The notes: generated by a model from the letters alone, not told the origin. Shown: positions 47,527-60,884, numbered from the stretch's first letter. The stretch is 64,000 nucleotides of DNA from Syncephalastrum monosporum B8922 (GCA_000697355.1 JNEN01000777.1:124001-188000), one strand, 5' to 3'. Numbers and translations: made by a program.

Positions 47527-48564
47527 CTGGAAGTCAGGGACTTTATAACACGAAAATGTGATAAAGAATGGTTAAGTTCTTTTTGAACGGAATCTCGATC
47601 CGACTAGACTTCGGCGAATGACATAATATGTATGCTAGCGATGCTTCTATATCTCGTCAACGGCGATATATTCGGGTGCTGTGTAGAAGGATGAGATATT
47701 GACTGAGACCTTTTTATACCCATCTATAAGTATATTCTGGACAGTGACCCCTGGCCACCAGCAGTAGTCTTCTTTATGGATAATTGAAAAATTGAAGGAA
47801 TAAACGCTCATGGATGACCGAGGAATGGACCGATTGAGCTGATCGAGCTGAAATAAGTCGTCACATATATAATATGCAGTTTATCTAATTTGTATATCAT
47901 ACTGTATGAATTTTCTTTTCTCAAAAAACCAGATAAAGTACAACTGACGCATTTCGCAAAAGACTAGAACAAGATATACTATCATACATCTTCGTTTTGC
48001 CTAGTCTCCAAAAGAGGAAACACCTTTGCCCAAAAATGAACTACAGTATTGTCATACGATTTGCTACTTCCTGCATGGTAAACGTCCCTCCAGAATCTAT
48101 CAAAAATATACCAGAAGGGAAACAGATGATTCTATTGCTGGGCATTGCTTTCCTCCGGTTGAAAAAGCGCCTTGCTTTCCTAAAGTACACAATAGCTGAC
48201 TTCAGCTCAGCCCCGTAACACACGCCAGTTTTGGATTCTAAGCAGCAGGGAAAGCTGACAGGATGCATCTACTTCAGTGTATGCCTAAACAGCTGGATTC
48301 CGCTATGAATGTATAAGTATTTATACTATGTAGGCAGAGACATGTTTTAGTAAAGACTGTTCATGGTGTATCCCGTACATACAAACAGAAAATTGGGAAG
48401 GGAGACGGCTGAGCTGCCGGACGAATTGGACCAATGACCCTATGGGTCCTGCGGCGGAGTATGAATGAAGTGCGCGTGCGTAGCTGCTGAGGGGCTCATT
48501 AAACGAACCTTGCAACTGCTTCGCTTGGCACACAACTCACAACAATAACAATACCCTGCACAAC
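47527..48564. other. Intergenic region between divergent genes
   Basis: It lies between the TATA box of the NDUFA4-like gene and the RVS161 start. It is AT-rich with several short frames, and none is convincing. The right end carries a weakly AC-rich leader before the ATG at 48565. Confidence 0.4.
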
Positions 48565-49689
48565 ATGAGTTTTCTGTAAGGCTCTATTTCTGCCATAATC
48601 TTTCAAGCCAATCCTGATCTCTGTTCTCTAGCAATGGCTTCAAGAAGGGCCTCAATAGAGCCGGCACAACCGTAGGATTCTACAGAGAATCAGAAGGAAC
48701 ACAACAGAATCTCACTGATGGATATCTCCAAAACAGATTATGCAGCGGACGGGTGTTGTCGATCGCACTGTGGATGGCGAATTCGAAGAAGAGCTCGAAC
48801 GCTTCAAAACGTGAGTATTTTTCTCGCTTTACGCTTTGCAGTCTGATACCAATGTAAACTGTATATCAGCCTAGAGAAGAAGTCGGACAAACTGACCAAA
48901 GAAGCGAAAGGCTACCTGGACGCTGTACGAGGTGAGTACAGAGCCATTGAACAATGACAGGACACTCATGACTGCATATGATATGATATGAATGGACGTT
49001 CTATGATTACCAGCAATGACGGCAGCACAATTGCGAATTTCACAAACGATTGGACACTTTTACGACGATACCATCATCATGGGCGAAGGGGGTCAGGAAT
49101 ACCGCAAAATTATCGAGAGATTGGATGAAGATGCCAAGACAGAATTCGTACGTATGACCCGATATGAAATCATGCCCGAATCCGTTGCTCATGTGGTAAT
49201 GCGATATTTTCCATCTAGGACAAAGCTTACCGAACTACCGTTCTCGAACCATTGGCTCGCTTCTGCTCTTATTTCCCTGAAGTGAGCGAGGCTGTCAAGC
49301 GTCGGCAAAAGAAACTCCTTGACTATGATTCGCACCGCGCTAAAGTACGGAAGCTCGTTGATAAGCCGAGTGAAGATCCGTCCCGCCTTCCTAGAGTATG
49401 ATATACGGCTTAACACACGCACAGATGCTGACATGCGCGTGAGATGTACGAAAATTTAAACGCTATATTGATATCTGATCTTCCCAAGGTCGTCGAGCTG
49501 CGCGTGCCGTACCTCGATCCTACATTCGAAGCGCTCGTCAAGGCGCAACTCAAGTTCTGCCAACAGAGCTACGAGGAACTCGAAAGTGTACGCCACATGT
49601 TCCCACCGGAAGAGCAGCAAGGTGGTGATCGTCGTGTGGAAGACGTGTTGCAACAGATGCGCGAATTGACGATTTGTGGAAACTTTTAA
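48565..49689 (+). CDS. RVS161: BAR-domain protein Rvs161/Hob3
   Basis: Seven exons (48565-48575, 48632-48671, 48737-48810, 48870-48931, 49014-49147, 49219-49395, 49444-49689) give 247 residues. The start MSFLNGFKKGLNRAGTT, then MQRTGVVDRTVDGEFEEEL, KEAKGYLDAVRAMTAAQ and LRVPYLDPTFEALVKAQ are all typical of the N-BAR domain of Rvs161/Hob3. The protein pairs with an Rvs167-type partner to tubulate membrane at endocytic necks, the site where the myosin I gene product of this window also works. The join between exons 6 and 7 is uncertain. A 48-base intron with a GAG acceptor keeps the frame, but the bases before 49444 also encode A-R-E in another frame, as expected in the family, so two indels are the alternative. 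Confidence 0.9.
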
Positions 49690-50823
49690 CCGCAAAACAT
49701 TTGTGTTCATTTACCCTCCGTATCTTGTGCAATACAATATCATTATCATCTTCTATCATGTCTCTTTTTTTTTTAACCTTGTTTGCCTTCGGCTGTGGCG
49801 GACCAATGCTGGGATCAAATGATGCCTTTATTTTTTGGGGGGGTGAAAATGTGTGCATGCTGGGTGTGTTTATCTCGGCGACGAACGGCGTTGTCCAGAT
49901 TATAAGATGAAGGTTCTGGCACGCGTTTGCGGTGGTATAAATACAAGCCGATTGCCAAGTTCAACGGATTAATTAATCCGCAATTTCCTATTGGCTGCCC
50001 CTTCGCGCCGAGGGGAAACCACTTCCCCGGCCCTTCAGGGCAATATCCAACTCAGCTTACCGAAACTTCTCCTCCATCCGTCCAGACGTTTTGTTCGCAG
50101 TATTGATGGCCGGATTACGTGCTAACTCTCATGTTAGTCCGGTTTGCCCTATTCGCTGCTGTATGGATCTATTCGAATAAACGTTAATTGTGGCCCTTTC
50201 ACTCGACCTGAGCTGCATACAGTACGCTATAAGCACTTATCCTTTGCAGATAACTCGTACAAATGCAGGTATCTTATACTTGATAAATGCTAGTATGTAG
50301 CAGTCAAAGGAGATAGCTAAAGCTATGTAGAAATCAAGCGAGGCACTTGACTAAGTAATAAGAGACGGCAGGATTTTCTCAAGAACGACCCCATATGCGC
50401 TGGTGATTTTTCTTGGCGGGCCGCCCAATAGGATTTCCAGGTTGAATTTTCCGGAAAAGGCTATTTTACTACTTTTGTATGTCAATGCCATGTTCAAGTT
50501 ATCAGATCATATGAGTTAAGTTAAATAAGTAATAGTGAGTATGCTGTAGAGAATGGCATCCCATGAATTAACTACTCTCAAAAGCTAATGCGAGCAAAAG
50601 AAGAGTAGCAAAAGCAGAGTATCTAAAAACGCAGTGTAAGTCCAACGAAAACTCGTTCCGGATCAGAAATTTTAATTACCCTTGATTTTCAAGATATTGT
50701 ATGAATCAAGTCAACCTACGGTAGCCATTTCCGCCCATTCCGATGGGGACTTTTCTCCCTGAACTAGGTATAAAAGGGATGAAAAGTTTTGTCTTTCGTT
50801 TATTATCATCTCGATTCGTCTTG
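49690..50823. promoter_or_regulatory. Upstream region of the first ABC transporter copy
   Basis: A T run at 49765-49776 and a G run at 49838-49845 follow the RVS161 gene. TATAAAAG at 50769-50776 is 48 bases before the ATG at 50824 and is a good TATA box. No other gene was seen. Confidence 0.55.
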
Positions 50824-53800
50824 ATGTACTCGAATCGTCCTAAAGAGAATCTGGAAAACTCGCAACACGAATCCAGGACGGGATCTAGTGCTACTGTTTC
50901 GACCATACTCGATAATTATGGCAGCGACTTCGGTCACAAGGAGTCTTATGGTGAACCTGATGCGAACGCAGTTGATGTCAATGGTAAGAACTTATAAAAT
51001 ATTGACAATATCAATACTAATATGTGGAAATTTAAAGCTGCCATTGATGAATATGAATCATTGAAGCGCGAGCTCTCCAAAGCATCTCGTAAACATACCG
51101 GAGACAGCAAGCTCGAGGAGGGCGGTGCATTGCAGGACGATTTTAACCTTGATGAGTACCTGCATGGCATGCGTGACGATCTACAGCAAGCTGGCTCCAA
51201 GCCCAAACACTTGGGCGTCATCTGGAAGAACCTCGTCGTTCAAGTATGAGCTTATTTCCTCTATGAAATAAGTGCAAGATGCTAATCCTTTACTACTATA
51301 CCTGTATAATAGGGTGAAGGCGCTGATGCTCATACCATTCGTACCAACTTCAACACCGTCTGGGATATCATTGCTTTCTGGCGTTACTTCGGTATCGGCA
51401 AAAAAGCTTCCACCAAGACAATCCTGCGCGGCCTCACTGGTTTCTGTAAAGATGGAGAAATGCTTCTCGTCCTCGGTCGTCCTGGTGCCGGCTGTACATC
51501 GCTCCTCAAGGTGCTCGCCAATATGCGCGGCTCATATACCAACATTGAAGGCGAAGTGAGCTACGGTGGCATTGATCACAAGACGTTCGCCAATCGTTAC
51601 CGCGGCCAGGTCGTCTACAACGAAGAAGAAGATCAGCATTACCCCACCCTCACGACCCGCCAAACTCTCCAGTTCGCGCTGCGTACCAAGACTCCCGGCA
51701 ACCGTCTTCCTGACGAGTCGAAGGATGACTTTGTCAACAAGATCATCTACTTGCTCGGCAACATGCTCGGTCTCACGAAGCAAATGAACACCATGGTCGG
51801 CAACGCCTTTGTCCGTGGTCTGTCCGGCGGTGAACGCAAGCGTCTCTCCATTGCCGAGGTCATGACAACTCAGAGTTCTATCAATTGCTGGGATTGTTCC
51901 ACGCGTGGTCTTGATGCCGCTTCTGCACTCGACTATGTCCGCTCACTCCGCATTATGACGGATGTGTTCAAGAAGACGACCATCTCTACTTTGTACCAGG
52001 CTTCCAACAGCATTTTTGAGCTCTATGACAAAGTGCTTGTTCTCGACGAGGGTTACTGTATCTATTTCGGTCCTGTTGATGCCGCCAAGCAATACTTTAT
52101 TGATATGGGCTTCCACTGCCCGGCTCGCAAGTCCACGCCCGATTTTTTGACCGGTCTCTGCAACCCGCTCGAGCGCGAGATTCGACCTGGCTTTGAGGGC
52201 GCTGTGCCCCGCTTTGCATCCGAATTCCAAGAGCGCTACCAAGAGTCGCAGATCTATAAAAAGATGCTCGTCGATCTGCAAGCCTACGAGTCGCAACTGC
52301 AACATGAAAAGCCGGCTGATGTCTTTAAGCAGGCAGTCGAGGAGGAGCACCAGCGCTGGGCTCCCAATCGCCAGCCCTATACCGCGTCCTTCTGGCAGCA
52401 GACCAAGGCCCTAACAATCCGTCAATTCCACCTTTTGGTCAAAGACTACCCAGCCCTCCTGTCTCGTTACGGCACTATCATTGTACTCGGTCTCATTCAA
52501 GCATCTTGTTTCTATGGCTTGCCCAAGGATGCCAATGGTGCCTTCTCGCGCGGCGGTGCTCTTTTCTTTGCTATCGTTTTTCAGTGTCTGATTGCCCAAA
52601 CAGAGCTCGTGAACTTTGTCGTCGGTCGCCCTGTTCTTGAAAAACACAAGCACTTTGCAATGTATCGACCATCGGCGTACTACATGGCTCAAGTATTACT
52701 AGACATACCTTTTTCTGTCGTGCAAGGTAAGCTTTAAAGTTAAGATTTTCATGCAAATTTAGGTTGACACTTTGTTACTATGTAGTGCTTGTATATTGGT
52801 GCCATCAGTCCCAGCTTTTTCGTCGCCACTCAATTATCCGGTATCTTTTTCATTGCCTACATTTCGTACCTAGGCTATGTCATTCCTTATGCTTCCATGC
52901 ACCCTTGGTTCAAATGGTGAGTTGATATACTTTATGGTTTCAATATATGAATCTAACATACGCAACCCTTTCCTAGGATTTTCTGGGTTGACCCAGTCAG
53001 TTATGGTTACGAGGCGCTCGCAGTCAACGAGATGCACGGCCAAATATACGACTGTGACAGTATGGGTCAGTCTGTTCCCTATGGTCCTGGATACGACGAT
53101 TGGAACTACAAAATCTGTACCATGAAGGGTGGCAAGGTTGGCCAGAGCTTTGTGACCGGTGACGATTATCTGCAAACGGGTCTGAGCTACAAGCCTAGCT
53201 GGCTATGGGCCCCCTACTTTGTCATGTGCATTGCCTGGTTCTTGCTCTTCACTGTCCTGGTTGCTGCTGCCATGGAGTGGCTTCACGTTTCCAAGGCTGG
53301 CACCCTGACCAAATTGTATAAGCCTGGTAAAGCTCCCAAGCCCCGCACCAACGAGGAAGAGGAGGAACGCCGCCGCAAGCAAGCCCAGGTCACCGAAAAT
53401 ATGGACGCCATCTCGACCGGTACGACTTTCTCCTGGCACCACGTCCACTATGAGGTTCCCTTCAAGGGTGGCCCTCTTCATCTGCTGAACGACATCTCCG
53501 GTATTGTCAAGCCTGGCCATCTTACTGCTCTCATGGGTTCCTCTGGTGCTGGCAAGACCACGTTGCTTGACGTCCTCGCCCGCCGCAAGACCATCGGCAA
53601 GGTTGACGGCCGCATCTACCTCAACAACGAAGCACTCATGTCCGACTTTGAGCGTATCACCGGCTACTGTGAGCAGATGGATATCCACCAACCCGCTATC
53701 ACGGTGCGTGAAGCCATGCGTTTCTCTGCTTACCTGCGTCAAGAAGCAAGCATCCCGCAGTCCGAGAAGGATGACTAAGCTTGCTGATGCCGGCTGGCCC

Positions 53801-55052
53801 GTCCTGTGTACCATCCATCAGCCTTCGGCCATTCTGTTTGAGCACTTTGACCACCTGCTGCTTCTTGTCCGCGGTGGCAAGACCGCGTACTATGGTGAGA
53901 TTGGTCCCGATGCTCGCACCATGATCGACTACTTTGAAAGCAACGGCGGTCCCAAGTGCTCGCCTGACGCCAACCCTGCCGAATACATTCTCGAGGTGGT
54001 CGGTGCCGGCACTGCTGGCAAGGCCAAGCGCGACTGGGCTGAGGTGTGGGCCAACTCGCCTCAAGCGCAAGCGCTGGAAGATGAGCTCGAGCAGATCCAC
54101 CAGAACGCTGACCAGAAGCCGACGCGCAAGTGCCTCACGTATGCAACTTCGTTCTCTTACCAGTTCTACCTTGTCCACAAGCGTATGGCGCTTGCTTACT
54201 GGCGTTCGCCCGAGTACAACATTGGTCGTTTCTGTACTGTTATGGCCGTTGCGCTTCTCATTGGTTTTACGTACTGGAAACTGGGACAAACCACGTCGGA
54301 TATGCAGAATCGTCTCTTTGCCCTGTTCTCGACCTTCATCACGGCCAACAATCTGATCATCATGGCGCAGCCCAAATTCATGACCGAGCGACTCTACTTC
54401 CGCCGTGAATACGCCTCCCGTTACTATGGCTGGGTGCCATTTGCTATCTCGTCCATTTTGGTCGAGCATCATCTTCTACTCGGGCTGCCTCATGTTCGGA
54501 TTCTATTGGACAGCGGGTCTGTCGAACCTGCCTCAAGCTGGCGGCTATTTCTTCATCACTCTGGTGTTCTTCATCTTTTGGGCGGTCACGCTTGGTTTCG
54601 TGATTGCCTCGTTTGCGGAGAACCCGACACTGGCGGCTGTGATCAACCCCATCATTATCTCTATGCCGCACTTTTGGAGCTCGTGGATGTACTGGCTTGA
54701 TCCGTTCCACTATTACATTGAAGGCTTGGCTACCAACGAGTTATCCCTCCAAACGGTCAAGTGCAACGACCATGATATGGTCGAGTTTCCTGCACCTCCT
54801 GGTCAGACCTGCGGTACCTACATGCAAAACTTTTTCAATAACGGCGGTACCGGTTATATCGACCCTGATGCGAGCGGTGACGAAATGTGCCGATACTGTA
54901 CCTATGCGACCGGTACCGAGTACTATACCAACCAGTTCGGATGGGATGTCGCCAACAGATGGCGCAATTTTGGTATCCTCGTTTGCTACTTCGCTTTCAA
55001 CTGTATTTGCTTTGTTCTGCTCTGCTACTGGAAGCGCAAGGCCAGACGCTAA
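50824..55052 (+). pseudogene. PDR-type ABC transporter, copy 1, decayed
   Basis: The 5' half is intact: exons 50824-50983, 51038-51243 and 51313-52726 encode the N-terminus and first ATPase (Walker A GRPGAGCTS, signature SGGERKRLSIAE, Walker B region CWDCSTRGLDA; the Cys and Trp variants are normal for PDR proteins). The first membrane half begins and then breaks. Compared with copy 2 there are at least four deletions: about 165 bases covering membrane segments at about 52790; 212 bases at about 53776, removing the signature and Walker B of the second ATPase and creating a stop at 53776-53778; 8 bases at about 54467; and 42 bases at about 54664. Remnants run to YWKRKARR and a TAA at 55050-55052. 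A truncated half-transporter could still be made. Confidence 0.85.
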
Positions 55053-56323
55053 TTTCACACTTCTCCCTCTACGATCCACATCCCCCACATTTACCACCAC
55101 ATGGATATTCATCATTTTCACTATATTCACACACATACAAAGAAGCCTATCGCATATAAACTGTAAACGTCATAGACCTGTATATTTCCATACACAGATA
55201 ATACAATGTTTCATAATAATTCGATCTCACGAATACATCCAACATCTGATAACATTAACATGGAGTTAGACGATAGTGGACAAGAACGCACAGGCCATTC
55301 CATCTTATAAAAAGAATGCCACTGTGTCCTTCATGCGTTACACGGATGAATAAATATACTGGAATCAGATCACAAAAATAATCCATTTGGCGTCAGTCAA
55401 TGTCGATCGCATGTTAGGTACTTCTTTACGTCGAAACTCCGAAAGAAGTATTCGAGGGCGGATGGCAAATATTTCACGGCAAGCCCGGAACCAAAATGCC
55501 CGCTAGACGCGTCTCCTAAAATTCATGATCCGGAAAGAAAAAAAGGGGTTATCTACACAGATAGTGGCGAAAATGTTAATATGAACGGTAATGACACGTT
55601 TGTGTAATTGGATGATAGGATTATGTAGCAATTATGAGAAGAAAAGGCAAGTGGGATTCGGCAAAGGAGAGTTTTTAGCCTAAACGTGGCCGAAGCCGAG
55701 TATACCGGGCGTAAGAGTGATGAATATAAGTGGGTGAAAGGCCGCGGCCGATGGGCCAAGAGCGGGCAGACACACCGCGATATAAATGTAGAATCGGGTA
55801 GACTGCGCCGATGCCCGATTTATAGCGCGGTTGCACGCTCTATGCTACACCCCCAAAATAATAGTAACACAGTGCCTCCACTTCCTTTTTTATCTTTTCC
55901 TAGCAAAATATGACTCTCCGATCGAAGATGCGCGGTGACAAGGACGAATTATGATTGGGTGTATGTACCCAAGGTCCGCCTAGGAAATCCATCGGTCCGT
56001 AGAAATAACCGAAGGTTTCAGACATAACAAACCCACGAATGCAAGCATAAATGTCAGCAGCAGTAATCTGTTTCTAAGATTCTACGTGGTAATGTGAGTC
56101 CAACGTCTCTGAAAATTTTTGTAGGAAATCTGAGTGTGCGAGAACAGTCGCTGGGTGGGACGGTTGAATGAAGATACACGTTAGAGGACGAGGCACAAGA
56201 AAAGTGTGCTCAGATCTACCGGGTCGGGTCGTTCAATCCAAAATACCTCTCGCACCCCGCACGCAATTCCAGCTTCGATTTGATCCGTATCGTCTCTTAC
56301 CCTCTCTCTTTCTCTTTCTATTC
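55053..56323. promoter_or_regulatory. Region between the two ABC copies
   Basis: These 1.27 kb hold the 3' end of copy 1 and the promoter of copy 2. The last 60 bases before 56324 are a CT-rich leader (CTCTTACCCTCTCTCTTTC). No gene, and no obvious repeat marking the duplication boundary, was seen. Confidence 0.45.
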
Positions 56324-59300
56324 ATGGGAAAGGAGAATCTCGATATATCTCAGAAGCCCGATGACAGGGCATCTGTCACTACATCCACCGATACCGTCCT
56401 GGAATCGGCTGGCCATAAGGGAACTTATGGCGAAACTGGTGTTGACGTAGTCGACGTGGAAGGTATGTCTATAGCAATTAACTGAACAATCCACTGATAA
56501 CCCAAATAAAGGTGCCATTGGTGAATATGAAGACTTGAAGCGCGAGCTCTCCAAAGTCTCCCGCAAGTCCACTACACAAGAAGGCAAACTCGAAGAAGGC
56601 GCGGCTGCCGAAGAGGAGTTCAACCTCGATGACTTTTTGAATGGCATGCACAGTCAAGCTATCGAAGCTGGCTCGAAGCCAAAGCATCTCGGTGTTACCT
56701 GGCGTAATCTGCTTGTGGAGGTAAATACGACTTTTGACATATCATCTCCAATTGGGTACTGATCTGTTTCCTATTAGGGCGAGGGTGCTGATGCCCACAC
56801 GATTCCCACTGTGATTAGCGGTGTATTCAATCTTCTCCAGTTTTGGAAACATTTTGGCATTGGCAAGAAAGCCTCGACCAAGACAATCCTGCGCGGCCTC
56901 ACTGGTTTCTGTAAAGATGGAGAAATGCTTCTCGTCCTCGGTCGTCCTGGTGCCGGCTGTACATCGCTCCTCAAGGTGCTCGCCAATATGCGCGGCTCGT
57001 ATACCAACATTGAAGGCGAAGTGAACTACGGTGGCATTGATCACAAGACGTTCGCCAATCGTTACCGCGGCCAGGTCGTCTACAACGAAGAAGAAGATCA
57101 GCATTACCCCACCCTCACGACCCGCCAAACTCTCCAGTTCGCGCTGCGTACCAAGACTCCCGGCAACCGTCTGCCCGACGAGTCAAAGGGCGACTTTGTC
57201 AACAAGGTCATCTACTTGCTTGGCAACATGCTCGGTCTCACGAAGCAAATGAACACCATGGTCGGTAACGCCTTTGTCCGTGGTCTGTCCGGCGGTGAAC
57301 GCAAGCGTCTCTCCATCGCCGAGGTCATGACAACTCAGAGTTCTATCAACTGCTGGGATTGCTCCACGCGTGGTCTCGACGCCGCTTCTGCACTCGACTA
57401 TGTCCGCTCACTCCGCATTATGACGGATGTGTTCAAGAAGACGACCATCTCCACTTTGTACCAGGCTTCCAACAGCATTTTCCACCTCTACGACAAGATC
57501 CTCGTCCTGGACGAGGGTTACTGCATCTACTTTGGTCCCTCCTCTGAGGCTAAGCAGTACTTCACCAACCTCGGTTTCCATTGCCCTGCGCGCAAATCGA
57601 TCCCCGATTTCTTGACCGGTCTCTGTAACCCCTTGGAACGTGAGATCATCCCCGGCTATGAAGAAACCGCGCCTCAGCACGCCCCCGAGTTCCAGGATCG
57701 CTACTACGAGTCGAGCATCTATAAGGCCATGATGGCTGAGCTTGAAGAATACGAAGCAAAGATCCGCAGCGAGAACCCCGGCGATGAATTCCGCGCGGCT
57801 GTAGCCGAGGAGCATCAGAAGCGCGCTCCCAAGCGTGACCCTTATGTCGCCTCGTTCTGGCAGCAGACCAAGGCGCTGACCATCCGTCAATACCACCTTC
57901 TCATTAAGGATTACCAAGCCTTGATCTCCCGTTACGGTACGATTCTCATCCAGGGTCTTATCACTGCATCTTGTTTCTTCAATATCCCGCTTACTGGCTC
58001 CGGTGCCTTCTCTCGTGGTGGTGCCATTTTCTTTGCCCTCCTGTTCAACGCCTTCATCTCGCAATCCGAACTTGTCAACTTCCTTACTGGCCGCCCCATT
58101 CTCGAAAAACACAAGCATTTTGCCATGTACCGACCATCCGCCTTTTATATGGCTCAGGTCATCATGGATGTACCTTATGCTGTCGTTCAAGGTAAGATAT
58201 GTCAATTTATCATATGAACTGGCCTGCTCATTTAATTCAAATCATTTTCTAGTGCTTCTTTTTGAGATTTGCGCTTTTCATGATGGGTCTTAACCTGACC
58301 GCAGGACGTTTCTTCTCTTTCTTTGTCGTGCTGTTCTTTGTCAACATGATGATGAATGGATTGTAAGTTCTCTTTATAGCCTTGCTTGGAAGGTTTTATA
58401 CTCATCATTCTATTTAGCTTCCGTATGTTTGGTGCTCTCACATCCAACTTCTTCTTTGCCACTCAGGTGTCTGGTGTCTTGCTTATTGCCCTCGTGACCT
58501 ACACTGGCTACGTTATTCCCTACAGCTCCATGCACCCCTGGCTGTTCTGGATTTACTGGATCAACCCGCTTGCCTATGGCTATCAGTCCTTGTTGATTAA
58601 CGAAATGTCTGGACAAGTCTACAGCTGTGAAGGCGCTGGCAACGCGATCCCCTACGGTCCTGGCTACGACGACTGGAACTACAAGGTCTGCACCATGAAA
58701 GGCGGCACTCCCGGTGAGAGCTTTGTGCGTGGTGACGATTACCTCAGCTCGTACCTCAGCTACAAGCCCAGCTGGCAATGGGCCCCCGACTTTGTTCTCG
58801 TCATCGCCTTCTTCCTCCTTTTCACCGTGATCATCGCCTGCGCCATGGAGTGGCTCAACGTCGCCCGTAGTGGCACCCTGACCAAGTTGTACGTGGCCGG
58901 CAAAGCTCCCAAGCCCCGCACTATTGAGGAGGAGGATGAGCGCCGCCGCAAGCAAGCCCAGGTCACCGAAAACATGGACGCCATCTCGACCGGTACGACT
59001 TTCTCCTGGCACCATGTCCACTATGAGGTTCCCTTCAAGGGTGGCCCTCTTCATCTGCTGAACGACATCTCCGGTATTGTCAAGCCTGGCCATCTTACTG
59101 CTCTCATGGGTTCCTCTGGTGCTGGCAAGACCACGTTGCTTGACGTCCTCGCCCGCCGCAAGACCATCGGCAAGGTTGACGGTCGTATCTACCTCAACAA
59201 CGAAGCACTCATGTCCGACTTTGAGCGTATCACCGGCTACTGTGAGCAAATGGATATCCATCAGCCTGCTGTCACGGTGCGTGAAGCCATGCGTTTCTCT

Positions 59301-60884
59301 GCTTACCTGCGTCAAGAAGCGAGCATCCCGCAGTCCGAGAAGGATGACTATGTCGAGCAGATTATCACCCTTCTGGAGATGGAGGATATTGCTGATGCCC
59401 AGATTGGTCAAGTCGAGACTGGCTTCGGTATCTCTGTCGAAGAACGCAAGCGCCTGACCATCGGTATGGAACTTGTCGGCAAGCCCCAGCTGCTCTTCTT
59501 GGACGAACCTACTTCCGGTCTGGATGCTCAATCCTCCTTCAACATCATCCGTTTCATTCGCAAGCTTGCTGATGCCGGCTGGCCCGTCCTGTGTACCATC
59601 CATCAGCCTTCGGCCATTCTGTTTGAGCACTTTGACCACCTGCTTCTTCTTGTCCGCGGTGGCAAGACCGCGTACTATGGTGAGATTGGTCCCGATGCCC
59701 GCACCATGATCGACTACTTTGAAAGCAACGGCGGTCCCAAGTGCTCGCCTGACGCCAACCCTGCCGAATACATTCTCGAGGTGGTTGGTGCCGGCACTGC
59801 TGGCAAGGCCAAGCGCGACTGGGCTGAGGTGTGGGCCAACTCGCCTCAAGCGCAAGCGCTTGAAGATGAGCTCGAGCAGATCCACCAGAACGCTGACCAG
59901 AAGCCGACGCGCAAGTGCCTCACGTATGCAACTTCGTTCTCTTACCAGTTCTACCTTGTCCACAAGCGTATGGCGCTTGCTTACTGGCGTTCGCCTGAGT
60001 ACAACATTGGTCGTTTCTGTACCCTCATGTGCACTGCCTTGGTGACTGGTTTCACATACTGGAAGATGGACTACGGCTCGGCCCAGATGCAGAACCGTCT
60101 CTTTGCCTTGTTCTCGACCTTCATTATGGCCAACATCCTGATTATCCTTGCCCAGCCCAAATTCATGACCGAGCGTCTGTACTTCCGCCGCGAATATGCC
60201 TCGCGTTTCTATGGTTGGATTCCGTTCGCTATCTCCTCGATCCTCGTCGAAATTCCGTACATCCTCTTCTTCTCCGCGGCGTACATGTGCGGCTTCTACT
60301 GGACCTCGGGTCTTGTCAATACGCCCGAGACCTGTGGTTTCTTCTACATCATGCTGACCTTCTTCGTGTTCTGGGCCGTCACCCTTGGTTTCGTCATCGC
60401 CTCCATTGCCGAGATCCCCACCATGGCTGCCGTTATCAACCCTTTGATTATCTCCATGCTGATTCTCTTCGCCGGTATGATGCAGCCCGCTGCTTCTATG
60501 CCCCGCTTCTGGAGTGCCTGGATGTACTGGTTGGATCCTTTCCACTACTACATTGAAGGTCTCGCGGTGAACGAGTTGTCCAACCTTCCTGTCGAATGCA
60601 AGGGCGATGATTTCATCAAGCTGTACTCTCCCCCGGGTCAAACATGTGGCGAGTATATGTCCAACTACTTCAGCAACGGTGGTCCCGGCTATCTTGAGAA
60701 CCCTAATGCCACCGACGAGTGCAACTACTGCAACTACAAGTCTGGCAAGGAGTACTACACTCTCAACTTCGGTTGGGACGCTGCCAACAAGTGGCGCAAC
60801 TTCGGTATCATCATCTGCTACTTCATCTTCAATGTTCTTGTCTTCTTGGTGCTTTGCTACTGGAAGCGCAAGGGCAGACGTTAA
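56324..60884 (+). CDS. PDR-type ABC transporter, copy 2 (multidrug efflux type)
   Basis: Exons 56324-56462, 56512-56720, 56778-58191, 58253-58362 and 58418-60884 code for about 1445 residues in the PDR order (ATPase-membrane)x2. The first ATPase has GRPGAGCTS, SGGERKRLSIAE and CWDCSTRGLDA (degenerate, as usual in PDR). The second has GSSGAGKTTLLD, VEERKRLTIGMEL and LLFLDEPTSGLD. Membrane domains follow each, including TAGRFFSFFVVLFFVN and the conserved end YWKRKGRR. The protein would export xenobiotics or lipids at the plasma membrane. Exon 4 has a problem: the family-like reading VLLFEICAF is one base out of frame with MMGLNLTAGRFF, at a run of four T near 58276-58279. Either a one-base indel exists or a different splice is used. 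Exon 3 has exactly the length of its copy-1 equivalent (1414 bases). A poly(A) signal AATAAA is at 61004. Confidence 0.9.

Noticed and set aside
58410..60641. 743-residue open frame on the minus strand
   Set aside because: It is antisense to the ABC transporter. A shorter version appears opposite copy 1, as expected for a shadow of GC-biased coding sequence.
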